A stretch of 64,000 bases of DNA from Rheinheimera sp. (GCF_030824435.1 NZ_JAVBXS010000026.1:1-64000); one strand, 5' to 3'; positions 9,192-17,766 are shown, counted from the stretch's first letter. The notes: generated by a model not told the origin, from the sequence alone. Numbers and translations: made by a program.

Positions 9192-10115
9192 TTATTGAAT
9201 TAAGCCTAATCGTTCAACCCGAATATTTACCGGCAACCAGCCAGGCACCCAGCTGTTTGTATCTTCGCTGTATTCCAGACTCATCCATTTAAATACGGCT
9301 TTGCCAACCAGATTTTGCTCAGGCACAAAACCCCAAAACCTGCTGTCGTGGCTGCTGTCTCTGTTATCACCCATCATAAAATAGTGTCCTGGTGGCACAA
9401 TAAATTCACCTGTTGCAGCACCGGATTGACGGTAATAGTTGTGAATAGGATCGGGCAACATGGTGTTTTGTAAAATGTCATAACTGTGGTTCGGGCCCTG
9501 TTCGGTCAAGCGGGTGGATGGATAAGGCCCTAAAAAAAATTCGCCTTCGGCTTGTTGATGTTGCGCCAGTGGTTCTATTGCCGGACATGCTGTTGTTGAT
9601 GTGTTGTCACAAAACTTTTGCAGATACAACTGCTTATTTTTATACAGAATACGGTCGCCAGGTAAACCAATCACTCTTTTAATAAAATCAACAGTTGGTT
9701 GCTCGGGGTTTTTAAATACAGCGACATCACCGTGTTGTGGTTTGCCCGTTGTTAACAAGGTGCTGCGCCACACCGGATCTTTGACATCGTAAGCGTATTT
9801 TTCCACCAGAATAAAATCATTGATCAATAAGGTGGGCATCATTGAACCTGAAGGTATTTGAAAAGGTTCATACAAAAATGAGCGGATAATGGTAATAACT
9901 GCTATTAACGGGAAAATCGACTGTGCGGTTTCAGCAATATAAGACTGAGGCGCAATTTTTTGTTTTTCTTCATCGGTAAGCACTGTGCCAGCGCCAGGCT
10001 GAAACTGCGCAAGTTTTAACTTTCTTTTTGGCGCCAGCAGCAGGGCGTCATACAGCCAGATTAAACCACTGCTGAGGGTTAACACCACTAAAAAAATTGC
10101 GAAATATCCTGACAT
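9192..10115 (-). CDS. lepB: Signal peptidase I
   Basis: The 307-residue LepB has two N-terminal TM helices (about 4-24 and about 66-82), the catalytic serine in IPSGSMMPTLL (about residue 92), the catalytic lysine in DFIKRVIGLPGDR, the box GDVAVFKNP, and the C-terminal box GDNRDSSHDSRFWGFVP. It removes signal peptides from exported proteins at the outer face of the inner membrane. The usual gammaproteobacterial neighbours lepA and rnc are absent; instead the gene is last in a minus-strand run with the borosin methyltransferase (37-base gap). Whether it is the only lepB or a second copy cannot be told from this window. Involvement in peptide maturation is possible but unproven; a housekeeping role is the default. 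Confidence 0.93.
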   Translation of the reverse strand: MSGYFAIFLVVLTLSSGLIWLYDALLLAPKRKLKLAQFQPGAGTVLTDEEKQKIAPQSYIAETAQSIFPLIAVITIIRSFLYEPFQIPSGSMMPTLLINDFILVEKYAYDVKDPVWRSTLLTTGKPQHGDVAVFKNPEQPTVDFIKRVIGLPGDRILYKNKQLYLQKFCDNTSTTACPAIEPLAQHQQAEGEFFLGPYPSTRLTEQGPNHSYDILQNTMLPDPIHNYYRQSGAATGEFIVPPGHYFMMGDNRDSSHDSRFWGFVPEQNLVGKAVFKWMSLEYSEDTNSWVPGWLPVNIRVERLGLIQ

Positions 10116-10152
10116 AAAAAATCCGTTCCTTGTTGAGATAAAGTTTTATCAG

Positions 10153-11031
10153 TTAGCTTTGCTGGCAACTCATGTCATCAGGCCGATATTCGCTTTCCGG
10201 CAGCTCAGCTGTAGCAGCTTCGGCAATATCCGCTGTTGTTTGAAGTTGCTCGGCAGCACGAATAGCAGCCAGTTTATCCAGTACAGCCTGGTTTTTTTTA
10301 AGGCTCGTAGCAGGCGGCAATACCAGCGTGGTTTTTAAATTCATTTCTGCTTGTGGCAGCGCTGATAAAGGCAGTTTGCTAATACGGGCTTGCTGGAAGG
10401 GCAGGCTGGCCGCTTCATATAAAATAACTTGATGAGAAAGCGGGTAATGCTCAGCCAATAACTCCACCAATACCTGGCGGTAAGCGGCGCCTGTGCCAAA
10501 ACGCGCCATGCTTTTATCACCGGCAATACCCACTTGCCACAGCACTAAATAAGCCGTTGGGTCGATATTGCGCTGATAAAACATATATTGGCTGGTTTCA
10601 AAATACTGACAACCCACTTTGCCGGGATCTATACCAAGTTCGGCATGTAAACAGTCGGCCGAACTGATACCAGGTTCCATATGGGCGGCATAACCTTCAG
10701 CACGGGCAAGTTCAATCACTTTATGCGGGGCATAAGCAAACACACCGGGGTGACCATAAAAAGCACAAACCACTTTTTTACCAAGCCGCACTTCAGCCAG
10801 CATTAAATCAATCATTTGCTGATACGTCTCATGGCGTGATTTGCCTTCTTCATACAGCGGGGCAAAACTGCGCACATCCTGGTGCATTTCTTTTAGCCAC
10901 AACTCGGTAATACCATCGGCCACCCCGGCAAATACCACATCGGCATTTTCAATATAACTGCGGGATAAAGGGCTGATATGTGAGCCTAAAGTAATACCAG
11001 TGCCGACTATGACGATGCTGCCAGTGGCCAT
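10153..11031 (-). CDS. Borosin-type peptide alpha-N-methyltransferase (SonM-like)
   Basis: The 292-residue SAM-dependent enzyme belongs to the tetrapyrrole-methylase fold. Landmarks are IVIVGTGITLGSHISPLSRS at the N-terminus, YEEGKSRHETYQQM, VVCAFYGHPGVFAYAPHKV, the block AHMEPGISSADCLHAELGID, YLVLWQVGIAGD, and HQVILYEAASLPFQ. From memory these match the Shewanella oneidensis split-borosin enzyme SonM (its ALYGHPGVFA, MEPGISAEACLWADLGIDPG and LLLWQIAIAGE) far better than cobalamin or siroheme methylases, and no corrin genes are nearby. Such enzymes methylate backbone amides of a separate precursor protein. A good SonA-like precursor is encoded 2.4 kb upstream in the same run. The start ATG has AAAGGAAG six bases ahead and lies 10 bases after the acetyltransferase stop. 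The region after about 255 is a poorly conserved tail of Ala/Glu-rich residues. Confidence 0.88.
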   Translation of the reverse strand: MATGSIVIVGTGITLGSHISPLSRSYIENADVVFAGVADGITELWLKEMHQDVRSFAPLYEEGKSRHETYQQMIDLMLAEVRLGKKVVCAFYGHPGVFAYAPHKVIELARAEGYAAHMEPGISSADCLHAELGIDPGKVGCQYFETSQYMFYQRNIDPTAYLVLWQVGIAGDKSMARFGTGAAYRQVLVELLAEHYPLSHQVILYEAASLPFQQARISKLPLSALPQAEMNLKTTLVLPPATSLKKNQAVLDKLAAIRAAEQLQTTADIAEAATAELPESEYRPDDMSCQQS

Positions 11032-11041
11032 TATGCTTCCT

Positions 11042-11662
11042 TTAAAAAACGGCTTCAGTTGTCAAAGCAGATTGTTGCTGGCTTTGTTGCAGCTGGACAA
11101 AACGAGCGGCCAGTTGCTGCAGATAGCAGATATTCTCTGCACTGGCAGCCAACAGATAGTTCTGTAATGGTTGTTGTTTTGGCATGTCGTCCGGCGCTTC
11201 GGTAAAACCAAAGTTCCGGATATGTTTGACGGCACCTTTATTCGACGGGTTCACCCTGGCCAGTAATGACGGTTGTTTTGCTTCTAAAAAACAATGTAAA
11301 AACAAAGCGGTTAAAGCTTCATCGGCATAACCCAGCCCCCGGGCTTCGGCACTTAACATAATGCCAAGTTCAAAAGGGGCTGCTCTGTGTTGTGTTGGGA
11401 TCAACGAAATAAAACCGATAGCCTGCTGTTGCTGGTGGAGTCGGATAGCAAAAAAATACCAGGGCGACTGCAGGTGCATGCTTTGTTTTAGACAACGCCG
11501 GAAAAACTGTTCACTTTGAGCCTGATCATAACAGGGGCCGATAAACTGCATTGTCGAAGCATCACCATACAACTGCTGATAAAGCGACAGCTCAGTTTCA
11601 GCCATGGCCGACAATGTCAGCCGGGCACTCTGGATCTGTGTTTGAATATGTGGTTTTGCCAT
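11042..11662 (-). CDS. GNAT N-acetyltransferase, RimJ/RimL type
   Basis: The 206-residue acetyltransferase of the GNAT superfamily opens with an N-terminal strand typical of the RimJ/RimL group (IQSARLTLSAMAETELSLYQQLYGD). It has the motif FELGIMLSAEARGLGYADEALTALF, which contains the acetyl-CoA pyrophosphate-binding loop (here ARGLGYA), and NKGAVKHIRNFGF near residue 145. It would transfer acetyl from acetyl-CoA to an amine on a protein or small molecule. The gene starts 9 bases after the GGDEF gene and stops 10 bases before the borosin methyltransferase, so it is almost certainly co-transcribed. N-terminal or side-chain acetylation of the peptide product is an attractive idea but is only inference; a general RimL-like role is equally possible. 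The last 30 residues are glutamine-rich. Confidence 0.82.
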   Translation of the reverse strand: MAKPHIQTQIQSARLTLSAMAETELSLYQQLYGDASTMQFIGPCYDQAQSEQFFRRCLKQSMHLQSPWYFFAIRLHQQQQAIGFISLIPTQHRAAPFELGIMLSAEARGLGYADEALTALFLHCFLEAKQPSLLARVNPSNKGAVKHIRNFGFTEAPDDMPKQQPLQNYLLAASAENICYLQQLAARFVQLQQSQQQSALTTEAVF

Positions 11663-11671
11663 GGTTGGATT

Positions 11672-13405
11672 CTATTTGCTTTTTGTCTGAGCAGACTCAA
11701 ACAAAGTGACTCTGTTTCGGCCCTGATTTTTAGATAGGTATAACGCGATATCAGCGTCACGGAACAGTTGCCTGAGTTCATAACCGGAAAGGTCGGTGCT
11801 GGTCACTCCAAAGCTGGCACTGGTTTTAATTGGGTGGCCACTGCCGCTGCAATCAATTTTTTCAATCACATCTCTGAGTATTTCTGCCAATAAGGCGGCT
11901 TTATCTGCTGAACAGGCTGGTAAAAATACCGCAAACTCTTCACCACCAATACGGCCAAAAGTGTCGACATTGCGGATAAACTGCCGGCAGTGTTCAACCA
12001 CAGTTTTTAAAATCCAGTCGCCGGTTAAATGGCCATACTGGTCATTCACCTGTTTAAACCAGTCCAAATCAAAAATAATAAAGGCATCCTGTTGTTGCTG
12101 CTGTTTGCTGCGCTCCAGCAAGGCAGATACCTTTTTGGTAAAGTGATATCTGTTACTGATGCTGACTAAACTATCGTTTTCCGCCAACGCCCGGTAAATA
12201 CGGGTATTCTGAAATGCACGGAAGGCAAAATAACTTAAAAAAACCAGCACTGTAATAAGCAAGGTAATAAACAGCTTTTTGTTGCTGTTTTCGACTTCAA
12301 TCAGGTTCTTTTGTAACGTCAGCAGGGTGTTGTTTTTTTCCAACAAGGCAATTTGCTGATTTTTGTTCAGAATTTCATTCTTGGCCAGATGGTAGGCGGT
12401 TTGTTGCAAAGATAAGGTGTTTTTGTAGAGTTTGTCTGCTTCCACAAAGTCTTTATAAAAATTCAGTGCACTTTGTGGCCGGCCAGACATTTCTTCCAGT
12501 TGGGCTTTTAACTTATAAGCTTCAACCATAGGTTCGCTACTGGATAACTGATGTTGAATGGTAAAAATCCGATCCAGACTCTGACTGGCCGTAGTGGTCT
12601 CGCCAAGCGCTAACTGGGCGCGGCTTAGCAGCACATAATAGTGTCCCAATAAGTGCACAAAACCTATTTTTTCCACTGCACTCAGATGTTGTTGTAACAC
12701 CTGCTGAGCCTGCTGATAATTCTGATGGTATAGATGGTGACGTGCAATCAATGCTTGTCCGAACAACACAGTTAAAGGGTCGTCCTGACTCTGGCAATAA
12801 TCAATACTGCTTTGTAACCGCTCCAGACTGACTTTCGCCGGGTTCAGTTCCTGCATACTGTAATCGTTGTAAAACAAGGCGGCGCAACGATACCTGCCGC
12901 GAATTTCTGCGGCAAGTAATTCCAGGCTAAGGTCTTGTGTTTCCTGATAAAGCTTCAGACTCATATAGGTCGACAAAGCGGTAACTTTTGCCACAGGTTT
13001 CAGATCCGCCTTCGACACTTTGTCGGCAAGTGCCACAGCTTCAAATAAATAACTGAAAGCAGCGGTCATATTTTGTTTAACCGTCATCAGGTTAGACAAC
13101 AGCACCAGTACTTTGTAATTAACGTCTATTGAATCACCTGTGTTTAGCGCTTGCTGGTACAGGTTTTGTGCTTTGTCGTGTTCGCCAACATATTGGGCAT
13201 GAAAGCCCTGCAGATACAGATAAAGCTGCTGTTCGTTGGCACTTAACGGCATTTTTTGCAGCTGCTGAAGCAACGGCTTCAGCGCTGATGGATTGGATAC
13301 TTTAGCTGTTTCGGCCTGTTCCAATAGTGCGGCAGGAGATGTGGCTGCCAAAGCTGGTGTTAGCAGTAATAACACCAGCCCAAAACTCAGGACAAAGCTT
13401 TTCAT
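11672..13405 (-). CDS. Diguanylate cyclase with periplasmic TPR-like sensor
   Basis: The start is set at ATG 13405, which gives a proper signal sequence (MKSFVLSFGLVLLLLTPALA) and a 577-residue protein; a longer frame upstream overlaps the preceding small gene and is rejected. Layout: signal, then about 330 residues of helical TPR-like repeats (for example GFHAQYVGEHDKAQNLYQQA), a coiled coil, one TM at about 375-397 (KKLFITLLITVLVFLSYFAF), then a GGDEF domain with AENDSLVSISNRYHF, DLDWFKQVNDQYGH and GRIGGEEFAVFLP (about 483-495). The signature is intact GGEEF, so active c-di-GMP synthesis is expected. It lies between the borosin precursor (10-base gap) and the acetyltransferase (9-base gap), an unusual place for such an enzyme. 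Confidence 0.87.
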   Translation of the reverse strand: MKSFVLSFGLVLLLLTPALAATSPAALLEQAETAKVSNPSALKPLLQQLQKMPLSANEQQLYLYLQGFHAQYVGEHDKAQNLYQQALNTGDSIDVNYKVLVLLSNLMTVKQNMTAAFSYLFEAVALADKVSKADLKPVAKVTALSTYMSLKLYQETQDLSLELLAAEIRGRYRCAALFYNDYSMQELNPAKVSLERLQSSIDYCQSQDDPLTVLFGQALIARHHLYHQNYQQAQQVLQQHLSAVEKIGFVHLLGHYYVLLSRAQLALGETTTASQSLDRIFTIQHQLSSSEPMVEAYKLKAQLEEMSGRPQSALNFYKDFVEADKLYKNTLSLQQTAYHLAKNEILNKNQQIALLEKNNTLLTLQKNLIEVENSNKKLFITLLITVLVFLSYFAFRAFQNTRIYRALAENDSLVSISNRYHFTKKVSALLERSKQQQQQDAFIIFDLDWFKQVNDQYGHLTGDWILKTVVEHCRQFIRNVDTFGRIGGEEFAVFLPACSADKAALLAEILRDVIEKIDCSGSGHPIKTSASFGVTSTDLSGYELRQLFRDADIALYLSKNQGRNRVTLFESAQTKSK

Positions 13406-13415
13406 CACAACCTGA

Positions 13416-13679
13416 TTATTGGAAGCGGATAGATTGTTGCTGCCGCGCTTTTTCGTCTTCTTCGGCTGGTTGTTCATCCTGCTGCTCTGGCGGAACCTGC
13501 AGCACACAGCGGTACACTGGTGTATCCATTAAGTCGCTCAGACCATCAATGTCGCCGCGCATTAATGCATCGAGTGCTTTCTGATCGGTATTGCCAAACA
13601 AAGACAGCAGCTGCGCCTGATTTAACTGTTGTAATGCTGCATTTGCGCCTAATTGTTCAATCATCTGAATAAGTGACAT
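13416..13679 (-). CDS. Putative borosin (split alpha-N-methylated RiPP) precursor protein
   Basis: This is an 87-residue protein. The start is chosen at ATG 13679 because AAGGAT sits 4 bases upstream on the minus strand; an upstream in-frame ATG at 13748 has no such site. Residues 1-53 look like the helical borosin-binding domain known from SonA of Shewanella: MSLIQMIEQLGANAALQQL, a loop of small residues, then KALDALMRGDIDGLSDLM (compare, from memory, the SonA stretch INAVMTGDMEKLKTL). The presumed core VYRCVLQV (55-62) follows. Aligning the tyrosine of both proteins places L60 and V62 at the residues methylated in SonA (recalled as L63 and I65). A charged Glu/Gln tail (63-87) comes after, ending SIRFQ. 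It heads a five-gene run that includes the methyltransferase. The family call rests on pattern and context, not on a search. Confidence 0.78.
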   Translation of the reverse strand: MSLIQMIEQLGANAALQQLNQAQLLSLFGNTDQKALDALMRGDIDGLSDLMDTPVYRCVLQVPPEQQDEQPAEEDEKARQQQSIRFQ

Positions 13680-13935
13680 AGCTATCCTTAAAGTACTTAC
13701 AGGGGGCCAAAGATGAAATGTGCATGCTGGAGACTGCCACAACATCAATGTTATGTTAATAGAATAAAAAGCAAACCAGCCTAACTGAAGCCGGTTGTTT
13801 TGAAAAGGAAAAAATCAATCAGAACCACGGAGCAAGCAGTGCAGCCAGGCTTGTGTACGGATAGGTAAAAATAACAAGAAGGCACCTCAAGGCACTACAA
13901 CAGACCGATATCAGCGCCTGCCGTAGTGCAGTGAG

Positions 13936-16900
13936 TTATTTGTTGTTGATGCTACACATCGACTCATCCTTCACCACATAAGGCTGTAGCAGCGGGGCCA
14001 TGCCTTTGAGTACCTGCAGCGGCAGGGCTGAAGTAAAGCTAAAACCGTCGGCGCCTTTGCCTGGCACAAAAGCGGTGAGGGTACCAAAGTAGTTGTCGCC
14101 TAAATAAAATACAAAAGTAGCGGTTCTGTTATTCACGGTAGAAGCCATTACTTTGCCGCGCACCACCTGAGTGGCAATACGGTTATCCCCTGTGCCGGTT
14201 TTACCGCCAATTTTTAGTGGTGTGCCATCGGTTTTGGTAAAGCTGCCGTTTAAGCGTCTGGCTGTACCCAGCTCAGCCACCTGGCCTAAAGTCTTTTTCA
14301 GCGCACGTGCTACTTCAGGGCGCATCACTCTTTCACCTGCACTGGCGTTATATTGCAGCAGGGTTTCATAAGGGGTTTTGGCGGCAAAATGCAGGCTGTC
14401 GATACGGATGGTCGGTAAACGTATGCCGTCGTTCTGAATAATCCCCATCAGTTCAGCCAGGGCGGCAGGGCGGTCGCCTGAGCTGCCAAGTGCAGTGCCT
14501 AAAGACGGCACTAAGTGGTCAAAAGCGTAACCCAGTTTGGCCCAGCGCTGGTGAATATCGAGGAAAGCTTCTACCTCGAGCATAATGCGGATGCGGTTGT
14601 CGCGGGCGCTGCGGTTACTGGTTTTAAATAACCAACGATACACTTGCTGACGTTGTTCACTGCTTTGCGCCACGGCGTCATTAAATTTGGCGTCCGGGTT
14701 TTTATTCATAAAACTCAGTACCCACAGCTCCAGTGGGTGCACTTTGGCAATATAACCCTGATCCGGCAAGCTAAATTTGCCCGGGCCATATTTGTTATAC
14801 AGCTCATTGAGCTTTTTCGGGCTCAGTTGTTCATCCGGCAGTTTGTCGAGTAAAAAGCGGCTAAACAGACTGAAATCAGATTCAGGTAATAAATAACGGT
14901 GCACGGCTGCTAACCGGTCCGGTGTTTGTTTTAAACCATCAAAAAATACTTCGAGGCGTTCATCTGCCGGTTTTTGCTGGTATTTTTTCCAGAATTTACG
15001 TAAAAACTCTGTGCCTTCTTTGTCGATAAAACGGCGCAGGTATTCTTCCCGTTTGGGGTCTTTGTCGCTTCTCAGCAATAACGAGCTGCTGCCCAGGGTT
15101 TGATAACTGCTGGAATAAGCCACGATGTCACGCATTAACCGCACAAAAGGCAGGTTGTGTGACTGTTGCAGACTTTCGGCAACTGTCGGTACTTTGCCAT
15201 CTTCTTTTTTGTCGAAGTTATTAAAGACCTGCAAACCACCACCGGTAAAAAAGCGCTCGTGCGGCGAGGCCGAATAAGTGCGGTTCAGCGCAGCGTCCAG
15301 CATAGCGGTGAGGCTGCGGTCTGAGGTTTGCGCCATATAGTTGGCGGCCCAGCGGGTAATATGGTCTTGTGGTGCTATATCGAGGTTCAGTAAATTCACC
15401 GGCAGTTCGTCGGCAAAATTCTGATGCAGCTCAGCCACTATTTCTAAATAAGTGCTGAGTACCCGCAATTTGGCAGTTGAGCCAAGCTCCAGTTTACTGT
15501 GTTCGTTTAAGTCAAAAGGCTGATCTGTACTGTCGGTTTGCACCCGCACTCTGTTGCCGTCCGGCGTTTTTTCAAACAAGGTAAAGCTATACAGCACATC
15601 GGCGGTGCCGTTGGTGCCGAGCAGCCTGTCGCCAATCAGGCCGTATTTGGCGGCAGTTTCGGCATTGGCCAAGCTACGCAAATAAGCGCTGACTTTTTGT
15701 TGTACGTCACCATGCAAGGTGCTGTGGGCGTTTAAATCCAGCCGGTCTAAATCGTACATTGGCTGGTTGAGTAAATTGCCAAGGCGCAAACGGGCGGCGT
15801 TAATGCCTTTTTTGGCGTCTTGTTCGGCTTTGTTTTTATTGGCTTTGGCAACGCGGAAAGTTAAGCGTTGTGACAGCGATTTATCGCGAAGGTCTTTATC
15901 TATCACACCGGCGCCGGAGAGCAAGCGGATATGGCTGTCGGTCAGCTCTTCTAAATCGTCATGGCCTTGCAGCAAATAATAAGAAGGACGGCGCTGCGCT
16001 ATCATCAGCGCAACAATTTGGCGGAAATATTGCGCACGTTCAGTGGCGTTTTCTTCATTGGCTGGCGTGCTTAACAGGCTGTTGGCTTTATCAAAATCAC
16101 TGCCAAACCAGGCATATAGCGCATCACCTACCCCATGTACTTCACCATGACCAGGTGCGGATGACAAAGGCACTGTATTTAAATAATCCTGTACTATGCG
16201 GGTACGCATGCCCATGGTATTGACACCATGCTGATACACCCTGATGGTGCCCGAGATAATCTGAATGGCTTTGTCTTTAAATCCGCGGGTTAATCCCATA
16301 GGGGAGTGGCGAAATTTTTCAATTTGAGTGGCCAGGGTACTGCCACCGGCCGACTGACCGCCGACTGACAATACTTTGCCGACCTGACTTGCCGCCGCCA
16401 TGATAAAACGCGGCCAGTCCATCACAGGGTTAGCCGTTGGTGGAATTTTTAATAAGTTTCTGTTTTCAATAAATAATAAACTTTGTGCCACCACCACAGG
16501 AATTTGTCTGGGGTCGCGGTACACCCGCTGTGGGTAGTTAAAGTCAAATAAGGTTTGGTTGCGGCAATCGGCTAAAAACAACCCTGATTGTACTTTTTCG
16601 CGATAAGGCGGAAATAAACCCTGCGAAGCATAATGATGCAGCGCCGGCGAAAACTCGGCCTGGCCTGTGATACTAAAATTGCGCTCCAGCAAACGGGGTA
16701 ATAATTCGGGTAATTTGCTGTAACCATGGCGTTCATCAAAAGGTCCACCCTGCGGATACACTACTTGTTTGGCTGGGCTCGATTGCAGCTGATAAGTGAG
16801 GGTTTTGGCGTATGCAGCAATTTTTGGCGCGCTGTAATTGGCGGTATGTAATTCATAAGCCACCAGGACCGCGATAGATGCCAGTAACAACAATAACAAC

Positions 16901-17052
16901 ACCGGGATCAGACTACGGCGCTGATAACGGATTTCCACCTGTGGTGCCGCTGCGCCTGATCGCACGCGCTCTTGCCCTGCGGGTTCGCGGTAGTTATCAA
17001 ACTGCATTTTTTCAACAGGTGGTGGGGTAGAGGTAGGCAACTTTAAATCCAT
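13936..17052 (-). CDS. Bifunctional glycosyltransferase/transpeptidase penicillin-binding protein, large
   Basis: About 1038 residues counted from ATG 17052 (a TTG at 17064 is the alternative). The layout has a cytoplasmic Pro-rich head, TM at about 46-70 (RSLIPVLLLLLLASIAVLVA), a GT51 transglycosylase region about 190-350 (VAQSLLFIENRNLL, GGQSAGGSTLATQIEKF), and a transpeptidase part with SxxK in LELGSTAKLRVL (about 523) and KTG in IGGKTGTGDNR (about 950). It would polymerise and cross-link peptidoglycan outside the inner membrane. The distance between SxxK and KTG, over 400 residues, is longer than in PBP1a/1b/1c because of a helical insert (roughly 600-850, rich in Lys and Asp). It is not obviously mrcA, mrcB or pbpC. 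Its stop lies 256 bases before the borosin precursor start, so it is probably a separate unit. Confidence 0.8.
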   Translation of the reverse strand: MDLKLPTSTPPPVEKMQFDNYREPAGQERVRSGAAAPQVEIRYQRRSLIPVLLLLLLASIAVLVAYELHTANYSAPKIAAYAKTLTYQLQSSPAKQVVYPQGGPFDERHGYSKLPELLPRLLERNFSITGQAEFSPALHHYASQGLFPPYREKVQSGLFLADCRNQTLFDFNYPQRVYRDPRQIPVVVAQSLLFIENRNLLKIPPTANPVMDWPRFIMAAASQVGKVLSVGGQSAGGSTLATQIEKFRHSPMGLTRGFKDKAIQIISGTIRVYQHGVNTMGMRTRIVQDYLNTVPLSSAPGHGEVHGVGDALYAWFGSDFDKANSLLSTPANEENATERAQYFRQIVALMIAQRRPSYYLLQGHDDLEELTDSHIRLLSGAGVIDKDLRDKSLSQRLTFRVAKANKNKAEQDAKKGINAARLRLGNLLNQPMYDLDRLDLNAHSTLHGDVQQKVSAYLRSLANAETAAKYGLIGDRLLGTNGTADVLYSFTLFEKTPDGNRVRVQTDSTDQPFDLNEHSKLELGSTAKLRVLSTYLEIVAELHQNFADELPVNLLNLDIAPQDHITRWAANYMAQTSDRSLTAMLDAALNRTYSASPHERFFTGGGLQVFNNFDKKEDGKVPTVAESLQQSHNLPFVRLMRDIVAYSSSYQTLGSSSLLLRSDKDPKREEYLRRFIDKEGTEFLRKFWKKYQQKPADERLEVFFDGLKQTPDRLAAVHRYLLPESDFSLFSRFLLDKLPDEQLSPKKLNELYNKYGPGKFSLPDQGYIAKVHPLELWVLSFMNKNPDAKFNDAVAQSSEQRQQVYRWLFKTSNRSARDNRIRIMLEVEAFLDIHQRWAKLGYAFDHLVPSLGTALGSSGDRPAALAELMGIIQNDGIRLPTIRIDSLHFAAKTPYETLLQYNASAGERVMRPEVARALKKTLGQVAELGTARRLNGSFTKTDGTPLKIGGKTGTGDNRIATQVVRGKVMASTVNNRTATFVFYLGDNYFGTLTAFVPGKGADGFSFTSALPLQVLKGMAPLLQPYVVKDESMCSINNK

Positions 17053-17190
17053 TTTGCACAGCAAAGAACAAGGCTGTGGATTTTATCCTGTTCCGGTGTG
17101 CTTTGCAGCTGAATTTTCTGGGTAAAAACCACAGCAGAATCGCTGTGCACCGATGTGCACAGCCTTTGCCTGTTGCCACAATAACCACTG

Positions 17191-17673
17191 TTAGTGGTGA
17201 TGATGACCGCCAACGCCATGCGCATGTCCGTGGGCAATTTCGTCTGCAGTGGCGGCACGAACATCCAGCACGTTAAACTTAAATTTTAAAGTTTTGCCAG
17301 CCAGTGGGTGATTGGTGTCCACATCTGCTTTAAACATGCCAACTTTTACCACTTTTACCTGACGTGGGCCATGTTCAGTTTGCACAACAGCCATCATGCC
17401 GGCTTGCCATTTTTTGGCGCCTTGTAAATGTTTCACCTGCACACTCTGAATGGCATCTTCACGGCGCTCGCCATAGGCGTCGCCTGGCGTTAACGTCAGT
17501 TCCAGCGTGTCGCCCGCTGCTTTGCCTTCCAGCGCCTTTTCAATGGCTGGCAACATATTCTGATGACCGTGCAGATATAACAACGGGTCGCTGCCTGTTG
17601 AATCTTCCAGCAAGCCGGTTTCATCATTTAACTGATAGTGCAGCTGCACTACGGTGTCTTTTGTGATCAACAT
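17191..17673 (-). CDS. slyD: FKBP-type peptidyl-prolyl isomerase SlyD
   Basis: The 160-residue FKBP-like isomerase has the arrangement of SlyD: N-terminal VQLHYQLNDETGLLEDSTG, the LYLHGHQNMLPAIEKALEGK core, GDAYGERRED, the inserted-flap domain (VQTEHGPRQVKVVKV, DTNHPLAGKTLKF), and a His-rich C-terminus (GHAHGVGGHHHH) that binds nickel or other metals. It acts in the cytosol as a folding helper and metallochaperone, classically for hydrogenase nickel insertion. No hydrogenase genes are in the window. The tail is shorter than that of E. coli SlyD. Confidence 0.93.
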   Translation of the reverse strand: MLITKDTVVQLHYQLNDETGLLEDSTGSDPLLYLHGHQNMLPAIEKALEGKAAGDTLELTLTPGDAYGERREDAIQSVQVKHLQGAKKWQAGMMAVVQTEHGPRQVKVVKVGMFKADVDTNHPLAGKTLKFKFNVLDVRAATADEIAHGHAHGVGGHHHH

Positions 17674-17766
17674 GTATTCTAAGTTCCTGAGCTACAAAAA
17701 AGGTCGTTATTATCCCGACTTGCACCACAAAGTGCGACCAGTTTTTACAGTTTCTGCAGCTGTGGT

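Noticed and set aside
10153-11031. Reading of the methyltransferase as a cobalamin or siroheme biosynthesis enzyme
   Set aside because: The fold is shared, but the blocks YGHPGVFA, MEPGISSADCLHAELGID and LWQVGIAGD match SonM-type enzymes, no corrin or heme genes are near, and a precursor-like gene is in the same run.
13416-13748. Longer 110-residue form of the precursor starting at 13748
   Set aside because: ATG 13679 has AAGGAT at proper spacing, and the extra 23 residues are not part of the helical domain pattern.
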